Program-made: the position numbers and the translations under genes
Notes under the pieces: generated by a model
The model's database searches: none
Seen by the model: the letters and a program-made list of their open reading frames with translations, nothing else
Told to the model about the DNA's origin: nothing
Shown: positions 1-8,609 of the stretch, piece by piece
Numbering within the stretch: position 1 is the stretch's first letter
Layout: every line of letters begins with the position of its first letter
Assembly (NCBI GenBank): GCA_035328465.1
Contig: DAOLIQ010000011.1
Span: 1 to 59,689 of the forward strand
Origin: JADJEI01 sp035328465
GTDB lineage: Bacteria; Bacteroidota; Ignavibacteria; Ignavibacteriales; Ignavibacteriaceae
Reading direction: 5' to 3'
DNA: 59,689 nt

Positions 1-68
1 TATTTGAACAAGATATTTTATCTATAATTTTTAATATGTAAAAAAAAACTTTAAGGAGATTAATCAAA

Positions 69-392
69 ATGGCCGGTAAGAAAAAAATATCGGGAAAGAA
101 AAAACCAAAGACACGCGAGGAATTAATGGAAGAGTGCTTTGAACTCGGAATACCAATCACTGGAGACGAGGATGAGGAAACTCTGAAATTATATCTTGAC
201 ACTTCGGATGATGATGAGTTTGGAAATGAAAAAGATGACCTTCCGGATGACGATGATTACTATAAAGAAGATGAAGATGATGATATTTTAAAAGAAGAAC
301 CTGATGAAGATGATTTTGGCAAAGATGATTTTGATCTTGATGAAGATGAGGATGATGATTTCCTCGATGACGAAGAACCGCCATTTAATTAG
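69..392 (+). CDS. Small, extremely acidic protein of unknown function
   Basis: This encodes 107 residues. The first 15 or so are lysine-rich (MAGKKKISGKKKPK), followed by a short ordinary segment at about residues 16-45. From about residue 46 to the end it is almost only Asp and Glu with some Phe, Tyr and Leu. There is no signal peptide or membrane segment. A good ribosome-binding site (AAGGAG, 52-57) precedes the ATG, which supports real translation, and a hairpin terminator follows. The charge split (basic head, acidic tail) could suit binding a basic partner or nucleic acid-binding proteins, but that is only inference. I do not recognise a family. The repetitive GAT/GAA/GAC codons create antisense open frames that should be ignored. 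Confidence 0.7.
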   Translation: MAGKKKISGKKKPKTREELMEECFELGIPITGDEDEETLKLYLDTSDDDEFGNEKDDLPDDDDYYKEDEDDDILKEEPDEDDFGKDDFDLDEDEDDDFLDDEEPPFN

Positions 393-401
393 TAATTTAG
401 A

Positions 402-438
402 TTAAGAGTGAGATAATTAATTTCTCACTCTTAACTTT
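402..438. terminator. Bidirectional hairpin terminator
   Basis: Complementary arms TTAAGAGTGAGA (402-413) and TCTCACTCTTAA (423-434) sit between the convergent ends of the acidic-protein gene and hldD. T-rich sequence flanks the + strand side and A-rich the other, so the hairpin could end transcription from both directions. Confidence 0.65.
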
Positions 439-440
439 TA

Positions 441-1415
441 TTAATATCCCAGATATAATCCTCTTAATAAATAATTTTTGACATAATCACTTACACCATC
501 CTCAAGGGATATCGTTGGTTCAGAATATCCCGCTGATTTTATTTTCGAAAGATTCGCTTCAGTAAAGTATTGATATTTCTCGCGAAGGTTTTCAGGCAAA
601 TCAATGTACTCAATATTCACTGACTTCCCGACAGCATGAAACAATGCAGTAACAAGATCATTCCAGGTTCTTGCTTTGCCGGCTCCAACATTAAATATCC
701 CATTTTTATCGGGATGTTCGAGAAAATATAAGGTCATATCCACAGCGTCCTTTACATAAACAAAGTCGCGCATCTGTTCGCCGTCTTTATATTTTGGATG
801 TAATGATTTGAACAAACGAACTTTTCCTGTATCACGAACTTGCTCAAATGCTTTATGCACTACCGAACGCATATCACCTTTATGGTATTCATTTGGTCCG
901 TAAACATTAAAAAATTTTACTCCTGCTATTTTATCTAAAACTTTATTTTTCTTTGCCCATAAGTCAAATAGTTGTTTTGAATATCCATACATATTAAGTG
1001 GACGCAATGTTTCAAGTTTTGATTCATCATCAACAAATCCAAGTGAACCATCGCCGTAAGTTGCGGCAGATGAGGCGTAAATAAATCTGATTTTTTTTGA
1101 TAAAGAATATTTTGCAAGCTCTTGAGTGTAGAGATAATTATTTGACAAGAGATGATCTGCATCTTTCTCTGTTGTTGATGAGTTTGCACCCATGTGAATT
1201 ATTGCTTCAATGGGAAACTCAACTGTATCCTCAACAACAGCAGAAATAAAATCATCTTTGTGGATAAACTCCTGGAATTTTAATCCAACTAAATTTTTCC
1301 ATTTATCTGTTGTGCCGAGCTCATCAACAATAATAACGTTATTGTTTCCTAAAGTGTTTAGTCTCCATACAATTGCGCTGCCGATAAATCCTGCACCGCC
1401 TGTAACTATTATCAT
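441..1415 (-). CDS. hldD: ADP-glyceromanno-heptose 6-epimerase
   Basis: A short-chain dehydrogenase/epimerase of 324 residues, close to the usual HldD/RfaD length. It converts ADP-D-glycero-D-manno-heptose to the L-glycero form used in the lipopolysaccharide inner core. The N-terminus MIIVTGGAGFIGSAIVW is the NAD(P)-binding Rossmann loop (GxxGxxG). The Ser/Tyr/Lys active-site set appears as YASSAATYGDG at about residues 112-122 and MYGYSKQLFDLW about 25 residues later. The stretch KFFNVYGPNEYHKGDMRSVV is very typical of this subfamily rather than of UDP-sugar epimerases. The gene stands alone here, convergent with the acidic-protein gene and divergent from metH. Its presence implies heptose-containing LPS, which agrees with the lipid A genes at 25.7-28.5 kb. 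Confidence 0.93.
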   Translation of the reverse strand: MIIVTGGAGFIGSAIVWRLNTLGNNNVIIVDELGTTDKWKNLVGLKFQEFIHKDDFISAVVEDTVEFPIEAIIHMGANSSTTEKDADHLLSNNYLYTQELAKYSLSKKIRFIYASSAATYGDGSLGFVDDESKLETLRPLNMYGYSKQLFDLWAKKNKVLDKIAGVKFFNVYGPNEYHKGDMRSVVHKAFEQVRDTGKVRLFKSLHPKYKDGEQMRDFVYVKDAVDMTLYFLEHPDKNGIFNVGAGKARTWNDLVTALFHAVGKSVNIEYIDLPENLREKYQYFTEANLSKIKSAGYSEPTISLEDGVSDYVKNYLLRGLYLGY

Positions 1416-1455
1416 AATATAATTATCCTATATTTTTTAGAGAGAGCAATTTAAT

Positions 1456-1463
1456 TATATTTG
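1456..1463 (+). promoter_or_regulatory. Possible -7 box (TAnnTTTG) of metH
   Basis: TATATTTG fits the Bacteroidota -7 consensus TAnnTTTG and lies 43 bp before the metH ATG. The -33 region has only a run of T rather than a clear TTTG. The 91-bp gap between hldD and metH is too short for a cobalamin riboswitch, and I see none. Confidence 0.3.
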
Positions 1464-1506
1464 CTCAGCTTTTAAAGAATTGATAAAGAGAATAAATTAA
1501 ACAATC

Positions 1507-4500
1507 ATGCCACTAACAATTGAACAACTAAATAAACTAATCTCTGAAAGAATTTTAATTCTTGATGGTGCAATGGGAACAATGATCCAGCGCCACAAAT
1601 TATCTGAAGAAGATTTTCGGGGCAAAAGATTCAAAGATCATCCTCACGCTTTAAAAGGTGACAATGATATTCTCTGCATAACGCAACCTGAAATTATTAA
1701 AGGGATTCATCGTGCATATTTTGAAGCAGGTGCTGATATTGTTGAAACTAATACTTTCAACGGAACACCAATTTCACAAGCAGATTATCATGCACAGAAT
1801 CTTGTTTATGAAATAAATTTTGAAGCGGCAAAGATTGCCAAAGAAGTTGCAAACGAGTTTAATAGAATAGAGTCAAACAAACCAAGATTTGTTGCCGGTG
1901 CACTTGGACCAACAAACAAAACGCTTTCTCTTTCACCAAATGTAAATGATCCCGGTTACCGTGCTGTTACTTTTGATGAAATGGTTAAGGCATATTATGA
2001 ACAAACACGCGGGCTTGTTGATGGCGGCGCAGACATACTTCTTGTTGAGACTATCTTTGATACGCTTAATGCAAAAGCTGCAATCATAGCAATTCAAAAA
2101 TATCTTGAAGAAAAAAAACTTGAACTTCCGCTGATGATATCCGGAACTATAGTTGATATGAGCGGAAGAACTTTATCCGGACAAACAGTTGAAGCATTTT
2201 ATATTTCCGTTTCTCATGCAAAAAATCTTGTTAGTGTTGGATTAAATTGTGCACTTGGTGCAAAACAAATGCGTCCTTTTGTAGAAGATTTATCAAATAT
2301 TTCAGAAAAATTTATTTCTGTTTATCCCAACGCAGGTTTGCCAAATGAAATGGGCGGTTATGATGAAACACCAAGTTCGATGGCTGTTGTGTTGAATGAT
2401 TTTCTTGCAAGCGGATTTGTAAATATTGTTGGCGGATGCTGCGGTACAACGCCCGATCACATTAAAGCAATTGCAGAATTAGTAAAACATCATAAACCTC
2501 GTCTTCCAAAACCGCAAGAACCATATTTAAGATTAAGCGGACTCGAGCCAGTTATTCTTCGCCCCGATTCCAATTTTATGAATATTGGTGAGCGCACAAA
2601 TGTAACAGGATCAAAAAAGTTTGCCCGGCTTATTAAAGAAAATAATTATGATGAAGCACTTTCCGTCGCGCGTGATCAGGTTGAGGGCGGCGCACAAATC
2701 CTTGATATAAATATGGACGAGGGAATGCTGGACTCCGAAGCAGCGATGACAAAATTTATAAACTTACTTGAAGCCGAACCCGATATTGCAAAGCTTCCGA
2801 TAATGATTGACTCATCAAAGTGGACAGTAATTGAAGCGGGATTAAAGTGTTTGCAAGGGAAAGGAATTGTCAATTCAATTTCCATGAAAGAAGGCGAGGA
2901 AGTTTTTAAAGAACATGCAAGGAAAGTTTTAAGCTACGGCGCAGCAGTTGTAGTTATGGCATTCGATGAAAAAGGACAGGCAGATACTTTTGAGAAAAGA
3001 ATTAATATCTGTAAACGTGCTTATGATATATTAACAAATGAAGTCGGCTTTCCTCCACAAGATATAATGTTTGATCCGAATATACTTGCGATAGCAACGG
3101 GAATTGAAGAACATAATAATTATGCTGTTGATTATATCGAAGCAACAAAATGGATAAAACAAAATCTTCCTCTTGTAAAAATTAGCGGGGGCGTTAGTAA
3201 TCTTTCATTTTCTTTTCGTGGTAATGATGCTGTGCGCGAGGCAATGCATTCAGCATTTCTCTTCCACGCGATAAAAGCTGGAATGGATATGGGAATTGTA
3301 AATGCCGGTCAGCTTGCACTGTATGAAGAAATTCCCAAAGAACTTTTAGAAAGAGTTGANNNNNNNNNNNNNNNNNNNNNNNNNNNNNNNNNNNNNNNNN
3401 NNNNNNNNNNNNNNNNNNNNNNNNNNNNNNNNNNNNNNNNNNNNNNNNNNNNNNNNNNNGATGTTCACGACATTGGTAAAAATATTGTTGGTGTTGTACT
3501 CGGCTGTAACAATTATAACGTTATTGATCTTGGTGTAATGGTTCATGCGGATAAAATTTTACAAACTGCGATTGAAAAAAATGTTGATGTTATTGGTTTA
3601 AGCGGACTTATTACTCCATCACTTGATGAAATGGTACACGTTGCAAAGGAAATGGAACGACGAGGTATGAAACTTCCGCTGCTAATTGGCGGCGCAACCA
3701 CATCGCGGATTCATACTTCTGTAAAGATTGCCCCGAATTATAGCGGTGCTGTAATTCATGTGCTTGATGCTTCGCGCAGTGTACCGGTTGTTTCAAATCT
3801 TTTAAATGAAAATGCGGATGAGCGAAATAAATTTATTGCTTCGTATAAAGATGAATATAAATTGCTGCGTGAAGATTATTTAAAGCGAAAAGCAGACAAG
3901 AATTTCTTATCGATTGAACAAGCAAGGCAGAACAGATTAAATATTGATTGGAAAAAATCTCAAATAAAAAAACCAAACAAGCTTGGTATAACCCTTCTCA
4001 AAGATTTTTCTCTATCAACATTGCAAAACTATATTGATTGGACACCTTTCTTTCAAACCTGGGAATTAAAAGGGAAGTACCCTTCTATCTTTGAAGATAA
4101 AAACGTTGGAACAGAGGCAAAAAAACTTTTTAATGATGCAAAAAAACTCCTTGATAAAATTGTATCGGAAAATCTTCTTACTGCAAATGGAGTAGTTGGT
4201 TTATTCCCCGCAAACTCTGTTGGATATGATGACATTGAAATTTACTCGGATGAAACGAGACAGGGTGTTAAAAGAGTTTTGCACACATTAAGACAGCAAT
4301 CTCAAAAATCACAAAACGAACCCAACATTGCTCTGGCAGATTTCATCGCACCAAAAGAAAGCGGCGTTGAAGACTATATTGGAATGTTTGCAGTTACCAC
4401 GGGAATTGGAATTGAAAAGTTGGTTGATCGGTATGAAAAAGATCATGACGATTACAATAGCATAATGGTAAAAGCCCTTGCCGATAGATTAGCCGAAGCA

Positions 4501-4881
4501 TTTGCAGAACATCTTCACGAACTTGTAAGAAAAAAATACTGGGGTTATGCTGATGATGAAAAATTATCTTATGAAGAATTGATCAAAGAAAATTATGCTG
4601 GAATACGTCCGGCCCCCGGTTATCCGGCTCAACCCGATCATACAGAAAAGCCAATTATTTTTTCTTTACTTGATGTTGAAAAAAATGCCGGCATAAAACT
4701 AACCGAATCAATGGCAATGCATCCGGCAGCAAGTGTTAGCGGATTATACTTTGCGCACCCGGAAGCAAAATATTTTAATGTAGGAAAGATCGGAAAAGAT
4801 CAGATGATTGATTATCATCGCAGAAAAGGAATGAGCGTTGAAGAAATTGAAAGATGGTTAAGTCCGATATTGGCTTATTAA
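1507..4881 (+). CDS. metH: Cobalamin-dependent methionine synthase (interrupted by assembly gap)
   Basis: The enzyme transfers the methyl group of methyl-tetrahydrofolate through cobalamin to homocysteine, making methionine. All modules are recognisable in order. The homocysteine domain carries the zinc ligands Cys248 (GLNCALGAKQM) and Cys311/Cys312 (GGCCGTTPDHIKAIA). The pterin-binding domain begins near NIGERTNVTGSKKF. The B12 domain carries DVHDIGKN, with the cobalt-ligand His at about residue 654 of the gapped translation, and GLSGLITPSLDEM. The C-terminal AdoMet reactivation domain has RPAPGYPAQPDHTEK. A 100-N run at 3360-3459 replaces the four-helix cap in front of the B12 domain. Reading frame is preserved across the Ns, but the translation (1124 aa) is about 105 residues shorter than the E. 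coli protein, all of it at the gap. Monocistronic as far as seen. Confidence 0.96.
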   Translation: MPLTIEQLNKLISERILILDGAMGTMIQRHKLSEEDFRGKRFKDHPHALKGDNDILCITQPEIIKGIHRAYFEAGADIVETNTFNGTPISQADYHAQNLVYEINFEAAKIAKEVANEFNRIESNKPRFVAGALGPTNKTLSLSPNVNDPGYRAVTFDEMVKAYYEQTRGLVDGGADILLVETIFDTLNAKAAIIAIQKYLEEKKLELPLMISGTIVDMSGRTLSGQTVEAFYISVSHAKNLVSVGLNCALGAKQMRPFVEDLSNISEKFISVYPNAGLPNEMGGYDETPSSMAVVLNDFLASGFVNIVGGCCGTTPDHIKAIAELVKHHKPRLPKPQEPYLRLSGLEPVILRPDSNFMNIGERTNVTGSKKFARLIKENNYDEALSVARDQVEGGAQILDINMDEGMLDSEAAMTKFINLLEAEPDIAKLPIMIDSSKWTVIEAGLKCLQGKGIVNSISMKEGEEVFKEHARKVLSYGAAVVVMAFDEKGQADTFEKRINICKRAYDILTNEVGFPPQDIMFDPNILAIATGIEEHNNYAVDYIEATKWIKQNLPLVKISGGVSNLSFSFRGNDAVREAMHSAFLFHAIKAGMDMGIVNAGQLALYEEIPKELLERVXXXXXXXXXXXXXXXXXXXXXXXXXXXXXXXXXXDVHDIGKNIVGVVLGCNNYNVIDLGVMVHADKILQTAIEKNVDVIGLSGLITPSLDEMVHVAKEMERRGMKLPLLIGGATTSRIHTSVKIAPNYSGAVIHVLDASRSVPVVSNLLNENADERNKFIASYKDEYKLLREDYLKRKADKNFLSIEQARQNRLNIDWKKSQIKKPNKLGITLLKDFSLSTLQNYIDWTPFFQTWELKGKYPSIFEDKNVGTEAKKLFNDAKKLLDKIVSENLLTANGVVGLFPANSVGYDDIEIYSDETRQGVKRVLHTLRQQSQKSQNEPNIALADFIAPKESGVEDYIGMFAVTTGIGIEKLVDRYEKDHDDYNSIMVKALADRLAEAFAEHLHELVRKKYWGYADDEKLSYEELIKENYAGIRPAPGYPAQPDHTEKPIIFSLLDVEKNAGIKLTESMAMHPAASVSGLYFAHPEAKYFNVGKIGKDQMIDYHRRKGMSVEEIERWLSPILAY
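3360..3459. other. Assembly gap of exactly 100 N
   Basis: A run of exactly 100 unknown bases lies inside metH. Exactly 100 is a common scaffolding placeholder for a gap of unknown size. Comparison with the known MetH architecture suggests about 420 bp are really missing here. Confidence 0.98.
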
Positions 4882-4932
4882 ATATAATTATTATGCACAC
4901 TTTTTCCGCCCTCGTTTCTTTTTTGAGGCTGC

Positions 4933-5601
4933 TTAAAGAAATGTTGTTACCTCACTTAATTTTTTCCTCTCGATATCCGGTACTAAAACTTTTTCCTCCG
5001 GATAGCCAACAATAATTAAAAGGTAGGGGCGCTCGTTGGCAGGTCTATCCAATATTTTATTAAGGAAATTCATCGGACTTGGTGTGTGTGTTAAAGATGC
5101 CAATCCGGCGTTGTGAATTGCTGCAATCAATAAACCACACGCAATACCGACTGATTCCTGCGCATAATAATTTTTTAATTTTGTTCGGTCAGGCAAAACT
5201 TCATATCCTTTAGCAAACACAGCAATAAGATAGGGTGCTGTTTCGAGAAAAGGTTTTTGTGCATTTGTGCCAAATTGTTCCAAAGCAGTTAACCATTCCT
5301 TCGGTGCTCGCGTTGAGTAAAATTCTCTCTCTTCTGCTTCTGCGGCAGATCTAATTTTCTTTTTCACTTCAGGATTGCTGACAACTGCAAAATGCCATGG
5401 CTGCTTATTAGCTCCGCTGGGTGCTGTGCCGGCGGTTAAAATACAGTTTTCTAAAATATCGATTGGAAAAATTTCAGAAGAAAAACTTCTTACTGTTCTT
5501 CTTCGATTCATTTCCTGATAAAATTTTCTAGATCGGATCAGCATTTCTTTTTCAGTGAATTTTCGATAATCTTTCAGAGGAATGAATTTTGGCATAGGCA
5601 T
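4933..5601 (-). CDS. Nitroreductase-fold flavoprotein, iodotyrosine deiodinase-like
   Basis: A 222-residue FMN enzyme of the nitroreductase superfamily. RRRTVRSFS (about 33-41) and TAPSGANKQPWHF (about 59-71) are FMN-binding segments. The sequence follows the iodotyrosine deiodinase (IYD) subfamily rather than classical NfsB. After EEREFY it has Glu91, Tyr95 and Lys116, spaced exactly as human Glu157, Tyr161 and Lys182, the residues that clamp the halotyrosine zwitterion over FMN. The later part (SVGIACGLLIAAIHNAGL, THTPSPMNFLN, IIVGYPEEKVLVPDIERK) also follows IYD closely. Unlike the animal enzyme there is no membrane anchor, so it should be cytosolic. A role in reductive dehalogenation of tyrosine derivatives is inferred; a general nitro- or quinone-reductase cannot be excluded. 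It is convergent with metH and divergent from the subtilase gene. Confidence 0.85.
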   Translation of the reverse strand: MPMPKFIPLKDYRKFTEKEMLIRSRKFYQEMNRRRTVRSFSSEIFPIDILENCILTAGTAPSGANKQPWHFAVVSNPEVKKKIRSAAEAEEREFYSTRAPKEWLTALEQFGTNAQKPFLETAPYLIAVFAKGYEVLPDRTKLKNYYAQESVGIACGLLIAAIHNAGLASLTHTPSPMNFLNKILDRPANERPYLLIIVGYPEEKVLVPDIERKKLSEVTTFL

Positions 5602-5786
5602 AATTTATACCTTTCTAAAAATAAATTGTTGAATTCTCTCTTAGTTCTTGCTTAAATTTAAGTATTAAAATTTTTCTATACATCTTTTTCAAACTTTGAT
5701 ATTAAAATTATCTTTATCTGCAATTTTACTAATCGTATTGTGAATCTTAAACTTAATCAAACATAAAATAATCAGGTAATTAAAAA

Positions 5787-8594
5787 ATGAAAATTAAAAA
5801 TCTTATTACTCTAATATTTTTATTTACTCTATCAATCTTAGCACAACAAACCGGGCAGACATTTCTCTCGCTTAAAGATACCGGCGTTGAGGAATTTCTC
5901 CAAATTCATCCCGAATATGATGGAAGGGGTACAATCATTTTTATTCTTGATACAGGTGTTGATATTGGCGTTGATGGTTTGGTTAAAACATCTGCAGGTG
6001 ATGTAAAAGTAATTGATGTTCAGGATTTCACCGGAGAGGGTGATGTTTTATTGTTCGACGCAGATATAAATGAACAGGATGGGAAAAGTTTTTTTGTGAA
6101 TAAAGAAAAAAACTATTCAGTTGAAGCGAACACAAGTTTAATGTTAAAAGCGGCTAGCGAAAATTATTTGATCGGTGCTTTCCCCGAAAAACAATTAATC
6201 AATTCCGGATCGGGATCGGCAGATTTAAATGGAAATGGATCTACCGATGACGTTTATTATCTTGTTGCATACGAAACTCAAGACAGCTATTGGGCAGTTT
6301 ACTTTGACTTAAATGGAAATGGAAATTTATCTGATGAGAAGCCGTTAAGAACCTACAAAGAAAATTTTGATGCATTCACTATCGAGAACAAAAGCGGACT
6401 TCCCCCTTTCACAATGGCGCTCAATATTTTCTCGGATGAGAAAAGGGTTTCGCTGTTTTTTGATGACGGTTCGCATGGGACGCATTGCTGCGGAATTGCT
6501 GCTGGTTACAACATTGGCGGTTCAACATTGAACGGAGTTGCACCCGGCGCAAATGTAATCGGGTTAAAAATCGGACATAATAATTTCCCCGGAGGTGCAA
6601 CCGTAACCGAAAGTATGAAGAGGGCATATTTATACGCTGATAAAATCTCCAAAGAACGAAAAGAGCCTTGCATAGTCAGTATGAGTTTTGGTATCGGTTC
6701 CGAAATAGAAGGCAGATCTGAAATGGAAATGTTTCTTGCCGAGCTTTTAACAAATAATCCTTATTTATATGTTAGTACAAGCAACGGTAATAATGGCCCT
6801 GGACTTTCATCAGCAGGGTTACCAGCCTCAAGCAATTTTGTTTTTTCTTCAGGTGCTGTTTTAACCACTGAAGTGGGACGCGACAATTACGGTACAACAT
6901 TCGATAAAAATATTATACTTTATTTTAGCTCGCGTGGTGGGGAGGTCAGCAAACCCGATATTATTTCTCCAGGTGCTTGCACTTCTACTGTTCCTAACTT
7001 TTCCGGCGGCGATAAATTTTGGGGGACGAGCATGGCTTGCCCTTATTCCTCCGGAGTAATGTCGCTTTTACTAAGTGCGGCACAAAAGGAATTCCCCGGA
7101 ATAAAAATTCCTTCACAGCTTCTATTTAAAATTATTCGTGAAGGAGCAGTGGAGCGTGAAGAATATTCAGTGTTAGATCAAGGTGCTGGTTACATCAATG
7201 TGATGAATGCTTATGCCTTACTCCAAAAGTATTTGAAGAACGGCGAGCAAAATAAATTTGAAACTTATTCTATCACTTCATTTGCCACCACACAGCCGGA
7301 TAACAAATCTCAGAATCTTTACATTCGTGATGGCTCATATCTCACAGGAGATGAAATATTTTCTTTCACCGTTAAGCGAAATAATTTTATTAATTCGGAG
7401 AAGTTTTACCGCACTTATAATTTGAAAAGTGACAGCGACTGGTTGATTCCCGTTCAGAAAAAAACTTATATCAGGAATAACCAGCCGGCAATAGTAAATG
7501 TAAAATTCGATAAAAATAAAATGATTAACCCCGGTGTTTACACAGATCGCATTACTGCCTACAGGGACGATGCATCAGCAACGCCGGAATTCACTATGAT
7601 TGCTACGGTGATCATTCCGGAGGAATTTAATTCATATAATAAGTACAGTTTGAATTGGCAAAATCAAAATGTGAATATCGGAATGGTCAATAGATATTTT
7701 ATTAATATTCCAGCAGGACAAAACAGCCTTCATATAAAATTGAATAGAATCGATAAAGATTATGCACGCATAAGATATAGATTGTATGATCAAAATGGAA
7801 TAGCACAATATCTTTCACCCACCATGTATTCAGTAAATAGTGATGAAGTCATTGAATCTTATCATTATGATTTAACTCCCGGCGTTTACGAATTAATAGC
7901 TGAAGGTTTATTCAATTCATCTGCATCAACCAATTATGATCTTTCCGCAGAGCTTCTTTCAATCCAAACTTCAGGCGATAAAATTCTTTCGGAAAAGCAA
8001 AACGGAATAGTTGTCTCTAATCTATTTAATGAAGTTAAGAGCTATAATCTTAACGGCGAAATTATTGGCTACAAGAAAAGTTATTCTGTTGATCTGAATG
8101 GGAGCAGTAATTATCGAATGCCTTTCACGATGAGAAAAGGCGAACAAAGCAGAGAGTTCAATCTGATATTATCTAAAGAAGATTTCAATAAAGTAACGGA
8201 TTTTTCAATGGTGATTTATAATGAAGATGAGATTGCAATTTCGAAAGACGGACTGTCATTCAGCACGGGCTCGGTGTCGGTTCAAAACTCACAGGATAAA
8301 GATAATGTAAACTATGTACTCGAAATTATTCCCGCCTTTACAAATAGTTCAGGAAACATGAGTATTAATATTGATGAAGTCACTAACTTTATAAAAGCAG
8401 TTTTTGTTGATGTTAAAAACAATAAAAATAATTCTGTCACATTATTTCCTAATTCGTCAAAAACAATTACTTGTAATTTCACAAAACCTGAAAATGAAAT
8501 TCCTGCAGATGCACAATTTTTTGGTAAAATATATTTTAAATCAATCATAAGCGCAAAAACTGAATATGAACTTCCTGTTTATTTCACATTCTAA
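5787..8594 (+). CDS. Secreted subtilisin-family peptidase, tripeptidyl-peptidase II-like
   Basis: An S8 family serine peptidase of 935 residues with an N-terminal signal peptide (about 1-20, hydrophobic, ending in ILAQQ). The catalytic triad is visible: Asp55 in ILDTGVDIG, His230 in DGSHGTHCCG and Ser415 in GTSMACPYSSG. The long insert between Asp and His (about 175 residues) and the segment DTGVDIGVDGL...VQDFTGEGDV match tripeptidyl-peptidase II rather than small subtilisins. TPP II enzymes release tripeptides from N-termini. After about residue 490 there is a long beta-rich region also seen in TPP II, but the protein is shorter than the about 1250-residue eukaryotic enzyme. No T9SS sorting domain is present, so it is probably periplasmic or surface-bound by another route. 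The next gene, an oligopeptide transporter, starts 15 bp after its stop, suggesting one transcript for peptide use. Confidence 0.88.
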   Translation: MKIKNLITLIFLFTLSILAQQTGQTFLSLKDTGVEEFLQIHPEYDGRGTIIFILDTGVDIGVDGLVKTSAGDVKVIDVQDFTGEGDVLLFDADINEQDGKSFFVNKEKNYSVEANTSLMLKAASENYLIGAFPEKQLINSGSGSADLNGNGSTDDVYYLVAYETQDSYWAVYFDLNGNGNLSDEKPLRTYKENFDAFTIENKSGLPPFTMALNIFSDEKRVSLFFDDGSHGTHCCGIAAGYNIGGSTLNGVAPGANVIGLKIGHNNFPGGATVTESMKRAYLYADKISKERKEPCIVSMSFGIGSEIEGRSEMEMFLAELLTNNPYLYVSTSNGNNGPGLSSAGLPASSNFVFSSGAVLTTEVGRDNYGTTFDKNIILYFSSRGGEVSKPDIISPGACTSTVPNFSGGDKFWGTSMACPYSSGVMSLLLSAAQKEFPGIKIPSQLLFKIIREGAVEREEYSVLDQGAGYINVMNAYALLQKYLKNGEQNKFETYSITSFATTQPDNKSQNLYIRDGSYLTGDEIFSFTVKRNNFINSEKFYRTYNLKSDSDWLIPVQKKTYIRNNQPAIVNVKFDKNKMINPGVYTDRITAYRDDASATPEFTMIATVIIPEEFNSYNKYSLNWQNQNVNIGMVNRYFINIPAGQNSLHIKLNRIDKDYARIRYRLYDQNGIAQYLSPTMYSVNSDEVIESYHYDLTPGVYELIAEGLFNSSASTNYDLSAELLSIQTSGDKILSEKQNGIVVSNLFNEVKSYNLNGEIIGYKKSYSVDLNGSSNYRMPFTMRKGEQSREFNLILSKEDFNKVTDFSMVIYNEDEIAISKDGLSFSTGSVSVQNSQDKDNVNYVLEIIPAFTNSSGNMSINIDEVTNFIKAVFVDVKNNKNNSVTLFPNSSKTITCNFTKPENEIPADAQFFGKIYFKSIISAKTEYELPVYFTF

Positions 8595-8609
8595 AAAAGG
8601 AATACTAAT

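Noticed and set aside
157..384. Antisense open frame over the acidic-protein gene
   Set aside because: It is a by-product of GAT/GAA-rich codons read backwards (His/Leu-rich, no start signal).
1416..1506. Possible cobalamin riboswitch before metH
   Set aside because: The gap of 91 bp is too short and no B12-box-like conserved sequence is seen.
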